A stretch of DNA of 64,000 nt from Scytonema sp. UIC 10036 (GCF_009725235.1 NZ_WJFC01000001.1:124001-188000), one strand, 5' to 3'; numbered from the stretch's first letter, positions 35,630-46,203 are shown. Made by a program: numbers and translations. The notes: generated by a model not told the origin, from the sequence alone.

Positions 35630-36052
35630 AAAAATAAGCTTAAAACTATTGCTGGGCTTAGCTTACAGCTATTATTAGTTTCAAAATGTTACTCCTTGTT
35701 AAAATTGAAATTATAAGTGCCTGTAAGCCTTGTAAATACAAGCATACTTGTAGATTTTAATGAAAATTTAGCACGCTATGTACGAAAGAACCAGTGTAGA
35801 GCGCGAGAATAGCAGTTCTCATTTGCCTGTAGCAAACCCAATTGTAGGGGCGCAATGCCTTGCGCCCCTACCAACGTACCTCACTGATTTGGGAACTGGC
35901 AAAGTTACTTTACGCACGATTTAAAAAAAGCTATTTATTGGCTGACTCTATCAGCCCATCGGTTGAAGTCCAGCCCTAGAACTAGCGATCGCCCCCAAAG
36001 AGCTATTATTTCGAACCCAAACAAAGCATTTGGAAGTTAGCGCTGATTAGCG
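35630..36052. other. intergenic region with GTAGGGGCGCA palindrome
   Basis: This 420-base spacer contains the perfect palindromic repeat GTAGGGGCGCA...TGCGCCCCTAC at 35844-35871, a common dispersed cyanobacterial element. The rest shows no recognisable gene. Confidence 0.6.
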
Positions 36053-36439
36053 CTAACTTGTAGGTGGACTGCTACCACCGTTCCTGTCGCGCAAATATTC
36101 CCAAATCTGCCTAATCTCGGTACGGAATTCCTGGCGATCGATAGCTGCTTGCTGTCGGTCTTGGGCTGCTTCGGCTGCTAAAGAATCTACACGGTTGGTT
36201 ACTTCAACAACATTGATAGTCAGTGCGTCTACTCTTTGGTTGACTGCGGCTACATTCTCGGTAAGTTGCTGGATGTTAGCGACAAGAACGTCAATGGTGT
36301 TACTTTGACCGTTGATGTTAGCACTCATAGCAGCAATGGCATCATTCTGGGCTAGCACTGTTTCGCCAACGTTGGCAAACAGAGTTTCTAGGCGGCTGAG
36401 TCGTTCCTCAGTGGTTGGTGGTTGTCCTGCGTTGGTCAT
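36053..36439 (-). CDS. coiled-coil protein, paralogue of 24813-25235 (copy B)
   Basis: This 128-residue protein is nearly identical in its MTNAGQPP start and GQSNTIDVLVANIQQLTENV core to copy A, and ends in the same YLRDRNGGSSPP tail. It lacks about ten residues of the acidic/basic helix. A GGAGGAC site precedes ATG 36439; an in-frame ATG at 36475 is less likely. Unlike copy A there is no RHH gene upstream. Instead the start abuts a 5'-truncated cNMP-binding gene on the other strand. Confidence 0.75.
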   Translation of the reverse strand: MTNAGQPPTTEERLSRLETLFANVGETVLAQNDAIAAMSANINGQSNTIDVLVANIQQLTENVAAVNQRVDALTINVVEVTNRVDSLAAEAAQDRQQAAIDRQEFRTEIRQIWEYLRDRNGGSSPPTS

Positions 36440-36461
36440 GTGTCCTCCTTTTCTAAATCCT

Positions 36462-37016
36462 CCGGTGCTATCCATTCAACAGCAAGTATCCTCTGGCAGT
36501 GTACTGATTCGACAACAAAGCTATGCCGATAACTTATATATTGTTCTTGATGGGACTCTTAGTGCAACAATTAAGAGAAATCAAGAGAGTGCATTGGCTA
36601 GCATTTTTGCTGCTCTTGAGGATGACAATGACTTAGAGCAAGAAATTGCTAACTTCTCCACGGGTGAGGTACTCGGTGAAATGTCTTTTCTCAATATCAG
36701 CCCCTCTGCAACAGCGGTGAAAGCACAAGAAAATTCACTCGTTCTAGCCTTACCCTGCCAAAAACTCCTAGTCAGGCTCCAACAAGACTTAAATTTTGCG
36801 TCTCGGTTTTACCGTGCGATCGCAATGTTGCTTTCTGCTAGGCTTCAAGGGTTAATTAGTCACCTCGGATATGGCAGAGGTACTTACCGCATAGGGCAGA
36901 GGTTATCGCAAAACTGTAAATATGATGACGAAATTGACTCTGCTGTTATGGATAACCTCACCCTAGGCGGTGCTAGATTTAACTGGATGCTTAGGCGGTT
37001 GAAAATATTGTCATAA
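36462..37016 (+). pseudogene. 5'-truncated cNMP-binding protein gene
   Basis: From about 36462 the plus strand encodes the body of a cyclic-nucleotide-binding protein: VSSGSVLIRQQSYADNLYIV, then STGEVLGEMSFLNISPSATA, and a helical C-terminus ending LGGARFNWMLRRLKIL. Its first ~15-20 residues are missing. Upstream the frame runs antisense through the coiled-coil gene, whose residues do not match the family. The likely history is loss of the 5' end when the coiled-coil cassette arrived. Confidence 0.6.
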
Positions 37017-37121
37017 GATGTAAAGTTTGCGACGAGGGTAACTAGCACTCATGTTGCGTTTAATCAATTTGTTTTCATGTGCTCGAACTTTCCACTCTCA
37101 TTAATCACACAATCATTTTAA

Positions 37122-37217
37122 CTACTTTTGCAATCCAGCTAGGGCATAGCTGAAGTTTGCACCTTTTAAGTTAGCACCAGTAAAATCAGCGCTTCTGAAA
37201 GCGATCGCTCTGTACAT
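37122..37217 (-). pseudogene. pentapeptide-repeat protein fragment
   Basis: A 31-codon frame reads MYRAIAFRSADFTGANLKGA followed by NFSYALAGLQK and a stop. A(D/N)(L/F)xx pentapeptides are clear, but only ~4 units remain. It is best read as the 3' end of a decayed pentapeptide-repeat gene. Confidence 0.5.
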
Positions 37218-37234
37218 AAGGGTGAATCGTTTTT

Positions 37235-37846
37235 CTAAGCTTCATCATTTGTACTAGTTACCATTGCCACCAAGATTCCTAAAATTTTATCTACAGGTGG
37301 AAACAAATATATGGTTGGGTCAATGGTGACTGCATTATTTCTTAGACTCAAAAAAGTCCACTGTGTTGCTGTAGTAACTACACCAAAAACTGGTTGCATA
37401 TCTTTATTAAACTTATTGGCAGCCACCATTTCAGCAATACATTGAGGTAAGCCTAAAGCTAGATCTGACTTTTTGGCTTCAACTACGGTTATTACGGGTT
37501 TAACGATTGTAATACTGATCGGACTTTTTGATATTAAGAAGTCGCACACACCGGTTAAACCACTTGATTTGTCTACATTAAACGTTTCTCCTGAAAACAC
37601 GTTAATAGGGGTACTGGAAATTTCTTGCAGTTCTGTTAATATGGGACTGATGACTCGTTCGCTTTTTTCTTTTTCACTTCTCAATTCTAGAACAACTCTT
37701 GTCGCGTTTCTTCTGAGAATTTCATTAAGTAAATTGCTGGGTTGTATTGGGGGAGCATCTGAAAATAAATGTGGTGTTTCTTGAATTAACTCTAGTTGAA
37801 ATTGATTGATTACACTAGGTAAATCGTTGAAGTCTGAATAAGCCAT
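37235..37846 (-). CDS. PD-(D/E)XK-like nuclease-fold protein
   Basis: This 203-residue protein has a possible nuclease core: GVCDFLIS (Asp) followed after ~20 residues by VVEAKKSDL (E-x-K), then LPQCIAEMVAANKF as the next helix. This D...EAK spacing matches the PD-(D/E)XK superfamily. It stands alone, with no methylase or helicase next to it. It may be an effector or a decayed restriction-like gene. Confidence 0.65.
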   Translation of the reverse strand: MAYSDFNDLPSVINQFQLELIQETPHLFSDAPPIQPSNLLNEILRRNATRVVLELRSEKEKSERVISPILTELQEISSTPINVFSGETFNVDKSSGLTGVCDFLISKSPISITIVKPVITVVEAKKSDLALGLPQCIAEMVAANKFNKDMQPVFGVVTTATQWTFLSLRNNAVTIDPTIYLFPPVDKILGILVAMVTSTNDEA

Positions 37847-38112
37847 AATTTTTGTTTGATTCTGAAGAGTATTTTTGGTTTACTGAACGTATATAGCAAT
37901 CCTATTTCCTATTTTAATAGAACTTAGACAAAGCCCCTTTGGACAAATATACCGCTTTTCAATTGGGTGCAATACATAAAAAAGTTATGGAACCGCAGAT
38001 GCACGCAGCCCGTAACAGATAAATCTGTACTTCATTCAAGTGAGAATCACTATAATATCAAATCGTTCGGCAAGAAAGCGACATCGTTTGGATCTCAAAA
38101 AGTGCGCGTGCA

Positions 38113-38467
38113 GTGCGCGATAAGCCGGGGGAGGCGGCGCTGCCATGCGATCGCAACGGTAGCACGCGTCCCATTCATGAGATTGAGCAGTTGCGCCAAA
38201 GTGGTTTACTCAACCTAGTGATTCCCACCATTTATGGGGGACTAGAAGAAACTTCTTGGGTGAAAATCTTTAGACTGATTCGCAAAATTTCCAAAGCTGA
38301 TGGATCGCTCGGTCAACTGTTTGGCAATCACACATCTATTGTTAGTTCATTATCAATCGCCACTTCAAGACCCTTACGTTCTGCATCACTATGGTGAATT
38401 TTGGATGCAGTTAGAGGCAGCAGTTTTGCTCGCCGATAGAGCAGCAGAAATGTTGCAAGCTACTTAG
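38113..38467 (+). pseudogene. acyl-CoA dehydrogenase (SfnB-like) remnant
   Basis: The 5' part reads IHEIEQLRQSGLLNLVIPTI YGGL and KISKADGSLGQLFGNH, typical of the N-terminal domain of SfnB/DszC-type acyl-CoA dehydrogenases. After a frameshift near 38340 a short piece, EFWMQLEAAVLLADRAAEML, from much later in the family is read before a stop at 38467. About 250 residues between them are gone. Confidence 0.6.
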
Positions 38468-38618
38468 GTTGTCATAGTTCAAGTAATGCCTAAAAGTTAA
38501 CAAGTACATAGAGGATGCTAATTGAAGTACTTAACAAACCGTAAACAATTTGTGAGTAACTCCAACATCACGTTATCATCGGATATTGGCAGGCAGCCTT
38601 GTGTATTGGTAGATATTC

Positions 38619-41294
38619 ATGACCGCTTCTCACTCGACACCCCAAACAACTGAACCGAGTAACCCGAATGAGCCAATCGGCGACTACCGTATGGTAGACC
38701 GCAGCAAACTCAGCAAGATGTACCAGCACTATGTGGAGGTGAAGGAAAAGTATCCTCATGCTCTACTGCTGTATCGGGTAGGAGATTTTTTTGAAACATT
38801 TTTTCAAGACGCTATTGTTGTATCCAGAGAACTGGAACTGGTTCTAACTAGCAAACACGGAGGAGAGGTTGGTAGGGTACGCATGACGGGTGTACCGCAT
38901 CATGCATGGGAACGGTACACAACTCAGTTGGTAGAAAAGGGCTATGCTGTTGTTATTTGCGACCAGGTAGAAGATGCTTCGGAAGCGGTAGGTTTAGTTC
39001 GTCGTGAAGTGACGCGCATTCTGACCCCCGGTACGTTATTGGAAGAAGGAATGCTCAAGTCAAGCCGGAATAACTACTTGGCGGCTGTGGTTATTGCAGG
39101 TGATTATTGGGGTTTGGCTTATGCAGATATTTCTACAGGTGAATTCCTAACCACTCAAGGTAGTAATCTAGAACTTTTGACACAGGAACTCATGCGCTTG
39201 CAGCCTGCTGAGGTACTTGTTCCCACTAACGCCCCGGATTTAGGAAGTTTATTGCGTCCGGGAGAGCGCTCGGAACATTTGCCAGAATGTTTGCCTCCAT
39301 CTTTTTGTTATAGCTTGCGATCGCAATTCCCCTTCTCCCAAAATGAAGCCAGAGCAAGATTGTTACAAAAGTTCAAACTCCGTTCTTTGGAAGGATTGGG
39401 TTGCGAACACCTTGCACTAGCCGTGCGTGCGGCTGGTGGGCTGCTGGAATATTTGGAAGATACACAGAAAGAAAACTCTATCCCCCTACAAACGCTACGG
39501 ACTTACACTCTCACCGACTTTCTGATTATTGACCATCAAACACGGCGGAACCTAGAAATAACCCAAACTGTACGTGATGGCACTTTTATTGGTTCTCTGC
39601 TTTGGGCGTTGGATAAAACTTCTACACCAATGGGTAGTCGTGCTTTACGGCGATGGTTGTTGCAACCACTGCTTGATATTAAAGGTATTCGAGCCAGACA
39701 AGACACGATTCAAGAACTTGTTGATAACAATTCCCTGCGTCAAGACCTGCGACAGTTATTGCGTCAAATTTATGATATAGAACGACTGACAGGACGTGCT
39801 GGTTCTGGTACTGCCAATGCAAGAGATTTATTAGCTTTAGCCGATTCCCTATCTCGTTTGCCTCAAATAGCAAATTTGGTTTCTGTGGCTCGTTCTCCCT
39901 TCCTGAAAGCTTTGCAAAAAGTGCCATCAGGAATGGAAGAGTTAGCACAAAAAATTCGCCTTTATATAGTAGAGTCACCGCCTTTACATATTAAAGAAGG
40001 GGGATTGATTCGTTCTGGAGTTGATGCTCAATTAGATGAACGACGTGCCACTGTTGAAGATGACCAGAAATGGATTGCTAATTTGGAAGTGGATGAAAGA
40101 GCAAGAACGGGAATTGCCAATTTAAAGGTGGGATTTAATAAAACTTTTGGTTACTTTATTGGGATTTCTCGTGCAAAAGCTGACCAAGTACCATCGAATT
40201 ACATCCGCAAGCAAACGCTGGTTAATGAAGAACGCTATATCACTCCTGAATTAAAGGAACGGGAAGCTAGAATTCTAACAGCACGAGATGATTTGAACCA
40301 GTTAGAATACGAAATTTTTGTTGCTTTGCGAGAGGAGGTAGGTAGGGAGGCGGAAGTCATTCGCAATATTTCCCGTGCAGTCGCAGCAGCAGATGTATTG
40401 TGTGGATTGGCTGAGTTGGCAATCTATCAGGGTTATTGTCGGCCGTCTATGGTGGAAGGGCGAGAAATTACAATTATTGATGGGCGTCATCCTGTGGTGG
40501 AACAGTCTTTGCCTCCAGGTTTCTTTGTGCCTAATTCTACTTTTTTAGGGCAAGAATCATTAGTCATTGGTCATTCGTCATCTGTAAATGACCAAGAACA
40601 CTTGACCAATGACAAAGGACAAATAACTAATGACAAAGGACACTTGACTAATGACAAAGGACACTTGACTAATGACAAACCAGATTTAGTTATCCTTACT
40701 GGACCAAATGCAAGTGGTAAAAGTTGTTATCTCAGACAGGTGGGATTAATTCAACTGATGGCACAAATAGGAAGCTTTGTACCAGCACGGGAAGCGCAAT
40801 TGGGAGTGTGCGATCGCATTTTCACTCGTGTAGGTGCGGTAGATGATTTGGCAACGGGTCAATCTACTTTTATGGTGGAGATGAATGAGACAGCAAATAT
40901 TCTCAACCATGCCACATCAAAATCATTAGTGCTGTTAGATGAAATTGGTAGGGGAACAGCGACTTTTGATGGTCTTTCTATTGCTTGGGCTGTCGCAGAG
41001 TATTTAGCAACAGAAATTCGCTCGCGAACTATTTTTGCGACACATTACCATGAATTGAACGAATTAGCTTCGTTGTTACCGAATGTTGCTAATTATCAGG
41101 TCACTGTCAAAGAATTACCAGACCAAATTATCTTTTTGCACCAAGTTCAGCCTGGAGGTGCTGATAAATCTTATGGTATTGAAGCAGGAAGATTGGCAGG
41201 TTTACCAAAAGTAGTTATTCAACGAGCAAGACAAGTTATGGGACAGATTGAAAAGCACAGTAAGATTGCACTAGGTTTGCAAAATTTGGAATAA
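38619..41294 (+). CDS. mutS: DNA mismatch repair ATPase MutS, with a repeat inserted in frame
   Basis: This 891-residue MutS recognises mismatches and small loops. The N-terminal mismatch motif has [10 protein letters not shown] (Phe-x-Glu), and the C-terminal ATPase has Walker [10 protein letters not shown], Walker [15 protein letters not shown] and a THYHEL motif. Between [10 protein letters not shown] and [10 protein letters not shown] lies an extra ~39-residue insert of low-complexity [11 protein letters not shown] repeats (residues ~644-687). It is encoded by heptamer-repeat DNA at 40562-40680 of the same class found in spacers of this window. The frame is preserved. It sits just before the Walker A strand, so it may affect ATPase or dimer function, or be a tolerated surface loop. 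Confidence 0.95.
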   Translation: MTASHSTPQTTEPSNPNEPIGDYRMVDRSKLSKMYQHYVEVKEKYPHALLLYRVGDFFETFFQDAIVVSRELELVLTSKHGGEVGRVRMTGVPHHAWERYTTQLVEKGYAVVICDQVEDASEAVGLVRREVTRILTPGTLLEEGMLKSSRNNYLAAVVIAGDYWGLAYADISTGEFLTTQGSNLELLTQELMRLQPAEVLVPTNAPDLGSLLRPGERSEHLPECLPPSFCYSLRSQFPFSQNEARARLLQKFKLRSLEGLGCEHLALAVRAAGGLLEYLEDTQKENSIPLQTLRTYTLTDFLIIDHQTRRNLEITQTVRDGTFIGSLLWALDKTSTPMGSRALRRWLLQPLLDIKGIRARQDTIQELVDNNSLRQDLRQLLRQIYDIERLTGRAGSGTANARDLLALADSLSRLPQIANLVSVARSPFLKALQKVPSGMEELAQKIRLYIVESPPLHIKEGGLIRSGVDAQLDERRATVEDDQKWIANLEVDERARTGIANLKVGFNKTFGYFIGISRAKADQVPSNYIRKQTLVNEERYITPELKEREARILTARDDLNQLEYEIFVALREEVGREAEVIRNISRAVAAADVLCGLAELAIYQGYCRPSMVEGREITIIDGRHPVVEQSLPPGFFVPNSTFLGQESLVIGHSSSVNDQEHLTNDKGQITNDKGHLTNDKGHLTNDKPDLVILTGPNASGKSCYLRQVGLIQLMAQIGSFVPAREAQLGVCDRIFTRVGAVDDLATGQSTFMVEMNETANILNHATSKSLVLLDEIGRGTATFDGLSIAWAVAEYLATEIRSRTIFATHYHELNELASLLPNVANYQVTVKELPDQIIFLHQVQPGGADKSYGIEAGRLAGLPKVVIQRARQVMGQIEKHSKIALGLQNLE
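40562..40680 (+). repeat. heptamer repeat array inside the mutS reading frame
   Basis: TCATTAG/TCATTGG/TCATTCG units on the left and CTAATGACAAAGGACACTTG units (a 21-base period, repeated three times) on the right. It has the same make-up and order as the intergenic array at 31001-31098, including the central GTAAATGACCAAGAACA. All units are multiples of seven and the total keeps the mutS frame. Confidence 0.9.
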
Positions 41295-41502
41295 AACCTG
41301 CCTTTTTTGTAATCGCCGCTAGATATTGGTATTGCTCGTTAATAGGTGACAAAACCTTCTCACTTAGTATTCGAGGACAGAAGTTCCACGAATACATCGC
41401 GAACGCCGATAACGCTGGGGACATTGTGGGGACTGAGTGCTTCATAGTGTAAGAATCCCCAACAATAATCTATTGATTTGGTTGGTGGTGCGTTCAACAT
41501 TA

Positions 41503-41886
41503 TTAATTGGAACATTCAGGGGATATAAAATCTTCACGAACCCAACCACGCGCCCCACTTTTTGGAAAGCCAACTCTATACCAAACAGATCCTCGGCGTT
41601 CCACGGCTGCTAAGTCTTGAGGGATGCCACCTGCTTTTCTAAGAATGTGAACGCGATCGCCTACAAGTCCGTAACCTTTCTCTGGAAAATCTGTTCCAGG
41701 TCCGGAACGCAAATTAATTCGCGAGCCATACTCTTGTCCAATCAAGGTTGCCATGCAAAAAGACATCTCAGACCGAGCAATTCTTGATTGTTGTGCAGAT
41801 GCTGGAAGTGCTGATACTATCAAAGTTGCAATTAGTCCACTCAAGGCAACTAATTGAGTTCTGCCTGAAAAAACACGCTGAATCAT
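41503..41886 (-). CDS. secreted SH3b-domain protein
   Basis: This 127-residue protein has a signal peptide with likely cleavage after SALPASA (~31). The mature part is an SH3b domain: INLRSGPGTDFPEKGYGLVG, VWYRVGF and GWVREDFI. Such domains bind peptidoglycan or proteins in the periplasm. Confidence 0.82.
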   Translation of the reverse strand: MIQRVFSGRTQLVALSGLIATLIVSALPASAQQSRIARSEMSFCMATLIGQEYGSRINLRSGPGTDFPEKGYGLVGDRVHILRKAGGIPQDLAAVERRGSVWYRVGFPKSGARGWVREDFISPECSN

Positions 41887-42228
41887 TTCTATTTTTTCTC
41901 CTAATTAATAATTTGAGATTTTGGAGGAATTTTTTATCTCTATTTATGTTCTACTCCACAACCTTTAGTTATTCCAGAAAAAGCTTTTAAAAATTTAGTG
42001 AAGTTAGAGATACGAAGATAATGCTTTCCAACTTCGCTATTCAGCCCGATTCAACCTAATTATGAAGTTTTGGTGGATGAGAAAGTGACTTTAGCCAAAG
42101 AAATACCTAAACCCACGTGCGATCGCTATAGCTGTTAAGTGCAGCTAAGTGTACCTTTTTTTATCAGTGATTTGAGTCAGTAACTATTAAACAATCTATA
42201 ATGAAAAATCACTGAAAGAAAAACCAAA

Positions 42229-42777
42229 ATGAGAAAACTTGTTTATCACGTAGGTACAACTCTTGATAGTTATATTGCTCATGAAGATGGTTCAATTGAT
42301 GGCTTCTTAAAGTTTGCAGAGGGAGAACACGTAACAGAATACTTTGAAAGCCTCAAGGCATACGATACTACAGTCATGGGTAAAGCAACATATGAGTTTG
42401 GTTATCAATACGGCAAAAAGCCAGGAGAACCTGCATATCCTCATATGAAGAATTATGTATTTTCAAAGACCTTAAGATTCGATACAGAACCAGATGAGCA
42501 AGTCAAAATCATCGCTCATAACGAACTAGAAGTTATCAAGCAATTAAAAGAAGCCGATGGCACAGATATTTATTTGTGTGGAGGTGGAACATTTGCAGGT
42601 TTTCTGTTAGACAACGAACTCATTGATGAACTCATCATCAAACTTTATCCTATTATCCTTGGTAGCGGCATAAAACTTTTTGGAAAGAGCAACAAATCAA
42701 TTAATTTGTCCTTAATTAATTCCAAAACTTACCAAACTGGGGTATTGCTATTAACCTATAAGTTAAATTATGAATAA
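42229..42777 (+). CDS. dihydrofolate reductase-like (RibD C-terminal) protein
   Basis: This 182-residue protein begins VYHVGTTLDSYIAHEDGSID and carries YDTTVMGKATYEFG, IYLCGGGTFAGFLLDNELID and LYPIILGSGIKLF, all typical of the stand-alone RibD_C/DHFR-like family. These NADPH-dependent reductases have broad or unknown substrates. Its last bases overlap the downstream Panacea-domain frame. Confidence 0.88.
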   Translation: MRKLVYHVGTTLDSYIAHEDGSIDGFLKFAEGEHVTEYFESLKAYDTTVMGKATYEFGYQYGKKPGEPAYPHMKNYVFSKTLRFDTEPDEQVKIIAHNELEVIKQLKEADGTDIYLCGGGTFAGFLLDNELIDELIIKLYPIILGSGIKLFGKSNKSINLSLINSKTYQTGVLLLTYKLNYE

Positions 42778-42796
42778 AATATGGAAGCAAACACGA

Positions 42797-43099
42797 ATGC
42801 TTAGCTGTCATGATGTTGCAAAATATTTTCTAGCTCAAACTGACGAAGAAGCTGGGGATTTGATTTCTAATCTTAAGCTTCAAAAATTAGTCTACTACGC
42901 TCAAGGATTTCACTTGGCGTTGTATGACGAACCTCTATTTGCTGAACCTATAGAGGCGTGGACACATGGCCCAGTTGTGCCTGAATTATATCGCGCATAC
43001 AAACATTATGCTTCAGGTGCAATTCCTATTCCTGACGATATTGATTTTTCAAAATATAATAAGCAAACTCTTAACATGAAAAAACCTTCAGGGTGCTGA
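42797..43099 (+). pseudogene. Panacea-domain (SocA/DUF4065) antitoxin-like protein, truncated
   Basis: About 100 residues: CHDVAKYFLAQTDEEAGDLI, LKLQKLVYYAQGFHLAL and EPIEAWTHGPVVPELYRAYK are textbook Panacea motifs. Full-length members are ~150-180 residues; here the frame ends early at NMKKPSGC. The start is set at ATG 42797, nine bases after GGAAG. Panacea antitoxins pair with many toxins, but no intact toxin gene is adjacent. Confidence 0.7.
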
Positions 43100-43567
43100 A
43101 TATGAGTTTGCATCCTACGATTTACAGTTAAAAGTAATACAAGTAAACTATGGATTTATTTAATCCAGCAACTAAAACGTCCGGCGATTCCTATGTTTAT
43201 CGTCTAGTTGCTGGGAGCTTGGTGCGGCAACGCCGCCTCATCGCTGATGACAGTTGCGTAAGTCCTGTTGTTACCAATGGAAGACAACAAGATACCCATG
43301 TAAGTGAGGTGAGTAACCTAGAAAATTAAGTTTTACTGCCCTACTTCAACAATCATGCACTTTGAGTCTGAACAACCTGAATCACTACAGCTTTCAGTCA
43401 TTTATCTTAATGAACGCTACACATTTAAACCGTAATTCGCATCCTAAATATACTTTGCACGACTATAACTTGCGCTTTTGTAGCAAGTATTATATGGTAG
43501 CAAGAGGTACTCATAGGTAAGAAGCAAATAGTATTTAAAATCTCTAAATTCTTTCATTAAGGTAATA
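43100..43567. other. intergenic region with MITE-end-like sequence
   Basis: This spacer of ~470 bases follows the truncated Panacea gene. It contains GCGGCAACGCCGC (43223-43235) and TTGCGTAAGTCCT (43255-43267), the latter matching the end of the 204 bp inverted repeat. The rest looks non-coding. Confidence 0.5.
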
Positions 43568-43984
43568 ATGAATAAGAAACTACCAAAAATTTTCAGCATA
43601 AGAAGGAGAAAAATTATTCAAAATGGGTTATTGTATAGTACTTCATTTTTCTTACAATTCAATTGGTTACATTTAAATCATTCTGTAGCTTTATTACAAA
43701 AAAAACAGCAGATGTACGATTGGATACTTCTTTATTGGATGCCCTATGATAATAATCTCAGTGATGCGGTGGGAGCATCGGGTATCGACCACAGAGAAAC
43801 AATCACACTGGGGACACCTGCACTAATCAGAGAACGCGATAAACCAATCGCCCCGTCACCTGTAATTCTCCCGACTCCCGTATTGCAAGCACTTAAAACA
43901 ACTAACTCGGCGTTTAACTTCAGGTCAAAGATTTCGCTTGCAGTTAGTAAACTGTTAGGGGCTTGTTGTAGCGATCGCTTCTAG
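43568..43984 (+). pseudogene. probable fragment of a clostripain-like (C11) peptidase gene
   Basis: A frame of 138 residues contains YDWILLYWMPYDNNLSDA, similar to the first strand of C11/clostripain-type peptidases, but the following catalytic region is absent and the C-terminal half is low-complexity. It is probably a recombined or decayed gene. Confidence 0.35.
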
Positions 43985-44182
43985 ATTTTTAAGAAAAAAA
44001 TGAGTATAATAGATAATTGGTATGTAATTTGTTCAACCAGATAATGTTCACCACTTCATACCATCATTCTTCTTGACTTAAAGTCTACCAATCATAAATC
44101 TGTCTCTTGTCAATTTTCTAAACATTTCAAACATGAAACCTAGCCACCCTATTGACTCAAATGCTCAATTAAGGAGATTCTT

Positions 44183-44413
44183 ATGAAAGAATTAATGAAG
44201 CAGCCTTCGTCTTGGTTACCAGATGGAATAAAACTGAATCTTGCCGATCAGTTTCGTCCTTTTTCCTTTAGCGAAGAATTACAAATTCGTTTAGAAGAAC
44301 TATTAGAAAAGAATAAAGAACGTTTACTAAATCCTGATGAACAAGCAGAATTAGCTGGTTTATTAGAATTAGAGAAAATTTTCAGTTTTATCAATGCTAA
44401 ACTTGCTTCTTAA
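44183..44413 (+). CDS. small helical protein paired with HNH endonuclease
   Basis: This 76-residue protein has a good ribosome site (AAGGAG). The second half is a charged helix: LEELLEKNKERLLNPDEQAE LAGLLELEK. It ends two bases before the HNH gene start, so the pair is an operon. It may be an antitoxin or an inhibitor, but no motif proves this. Confidence 0.65.
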   Translation: MKELMKQPSSWLPDGIKLNLADQFRPFSFSEELQIRLEELLEKNKERLLNPDEQAELAGLLELEKIFSFINAKLAS

Positions 44414-44415
44414 CT

Positions 44416-44865
44416 GTGGCTATCAATAATTTTATTCGCTTACAAGTCCGTAAAAGAGCAAAGTACTTGTGTGAGTATTGCCACTCACCAGAACGCTCGA
44501 ACGCAACTCCCTTTACTATAGACCATATCATTCCTCTATCTTTAGGAGGTTCAGATGATATTAATAATCTAGCTTTAGCTTGTCATCGTTGTAATCAAAG
44601 ACGGTATAACTTTACAACTGGAATAGATCCAGAAACACAAACAGAAGTTCCATTATTTAATCCTAGGAACCAAAATTGGTCTGAGCATTTTGTATGGTCA
44701 AAAAATGGGTTAGAAATTCTTGGAACCACTTCTATAGGTCGTGCAACTTGTAGTCGTTTTGATTTTAACGATCGAGACCATGATGATGGTTTTATTCTAA
44801 ATGCTCGTTTTCTTTGGATAAGAGCAGGTTGGCATCCACCTATTGACGATCCATGTCAAGATTAA
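44416..44865 (+). CDS. HNH endonuclease
   Basis: This 149-residue protein reads from a GTG start. The HNH domain (~17-65) has CEYCHSPE, the core TIDHIIPLSLGGSDDINNLA and CHRCNQRR; the Cys pairs bind zinc and His/Asn/His form the active site. A C-terminal ~80-residue part has GRATCSRFDFNDRDHDDG. Related proteins in cyanobacteria come with the same small upstream gene. Confidence 0.88.
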   Translation: MAINNFIRLQVRKRAKYLCEYCHSPERSNATPFTIDHIIPLSLGGSDDINNLALACHRCNQRRYNFTTGIDPETQTEVPLFNPRNQNWSEHFVWSKNGLEILGTTSIGRATCSRFDFNDRDHDDGFILNARFLWIRAGWHPPIDDPCQD

Positions 44866-45502
44866 TAAAAACTTGACTGGTTATATTGTTTCCTAACTTT
44901 TTTCATGACAAGTAAAAATTGCGTAAAAAACGGTGCTGGAAAATTCAACGCAAAAGCAGTTGAAACAGCACTTCCAAGAGCAACAATACCCAGAGTAAGC
45001 TTTTTTGGGCGCATAGTATAGGTGACAAATTAAGCACTTATCCCCAGTATTATCTGATTAGTAAATTATTCCTAGCCTTTATACAATTTCTTCAGCTTAT
45101 ATCAAGTGTTAGATAAAAAACTTTACACTTAACTTCATAACTTGTTTGTGAATGTTTCAGTATAGGATTTAAATCTATACTGAAACAAACTACTTATAGA
45201 AGTAGGGGTCTCTTACTTCCGATTAATAGAGACTTCTGCGATGGTTATTGAACTTATGAAGACTTTCTTCAAATGATAAAAATTTTCGTTTGAAGCATTA
45301 CAACAAACAGCATTGAAAGATTTAACTGAAGTCATGTTACGGGAATCTCCTCGACATCAAACTTAGAATAGCAACAAGACTCCCGGTTTTTTAGTGAAAT
45401 AATGAAGCCTTACTGTTAGTGTAGGGCTTCGCTATCAAAAAAAACTTGATCGGATGTTCCAGTGTTTACAGAGAATTATCAAAATAAAATTGAGGAGAAG
45501 CT
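44866..45502. other. intergenic region with no recognised gene
   Basis: This AT-rich region of ~640 bases contains short open stretches such as DLTEVMLRESPRHQT near 45325-45366. They may be the tail of a lost gene, but nothing is convincing. Confidence 0.35.
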
Positions 45503-46048
45503 ATGAGCCAGGTACAAAATTCGGATACTACACTTTTTGACGACGATGCTATTACCCCTCAAAGGGCTATGGAACTACTTTTTGGTGAAGGTTCTCTTGA
45601 AAGAGCCGTACAAATTGAAGATGAAGCAGAAGTTGACACGATTGGTGCAGGTTTAGATTGGGGTAATGCTATGCCAAAATTAATGCTTAACTCTACTTTA
45701 TTTGGTCGTTTAACAACTTTGCGTGTCTCCCTCAATCTTGAAGCACGTCTTTTAATTGAAACATGGAACTTAGGTATCGGTACAAAAATTGCTACTACAA
45801 CTGCAAGAATACACATTAAACAACGTTTACAATCTCCCACTCAAGAAGCTGAACAACGTCTGCAAGCGGTTTTACTACAAGATGATTTGTATGGTGAGGA
45901 ATTTATCAGGAATAGCGAAGTCCTGCGATCGCTCCTCAAAGTCTTGTTAACTGAGTCAGATTGGCAGGCGATCGCGTTATCAGCAGCCGAAGAAATACGC
46001 AAACAAGTTATGTATCAGGTAAATGAAAGCCAAGCAATTACTGTATAA
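45503..46048 (+). CDS. hypothetical protein
   Basis: This 181-residue soluble protein is not recognised. It has an acidic start, ITPQRAMELLFGEGSLERAV, and a helical C-terminal half with DDLYGEEFIRNSEVLRSLLK. A clear GGAG ribosome site supports it as a real gene. Confidence 0.6.
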   Translation: MSQVQNSDTTLFDDDAITPQRAMELLFGEGSLERAVQIEDEAEVDTIGAGLDWGNAMPKLMLNSTLFGRLTTLRVSLNLEARLLIETWNLGIGTKIATTTARIHIKQRLQSPTQEAEQRLQAVLLQDDLYGEEFIRNSEVLRSLLKVLLTESDWQAIALSAAEEIRKQVMYQVNESQAITV

Positions 46049-46107
46049 ACGAATATACAACAGATTGTAAGTAAATAAAGTACAGCACTAAGGGCTCTCG
46101 AATTTTT

Positions 46108-46170
46108 GTAGGTTGGGCAAATCCAACAAATGCTTGTAAATGTTGGGTTTCCTTCCTCAACCCAACCTAC
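46108..46170. repeat. GTAGGTTGGG/CCCAACCTAC palindromic repeat
   Basis: GTAGGTTGGG at 46108-46117 is matched by CCCAACCTAC at 46161-46170, with inner TCCAACAAATG/TGTTGGG pairing. It is a common dispersed palindrome in cyanobacterial genomes and may act as a bidirectional terminator between convergent genes. Confidence 0.7.
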
Positions 46171-46203
46171 GTGGCTTGAGAATTTCATTCACGGGTATTG
46201 GAT

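Noticed and set aside
36312..36461. N-terminal extension of the cNMP-binding frame
   Set aside because: This part is antisense to the conserved coiled-coil gene and does not resemble the cNMP family.
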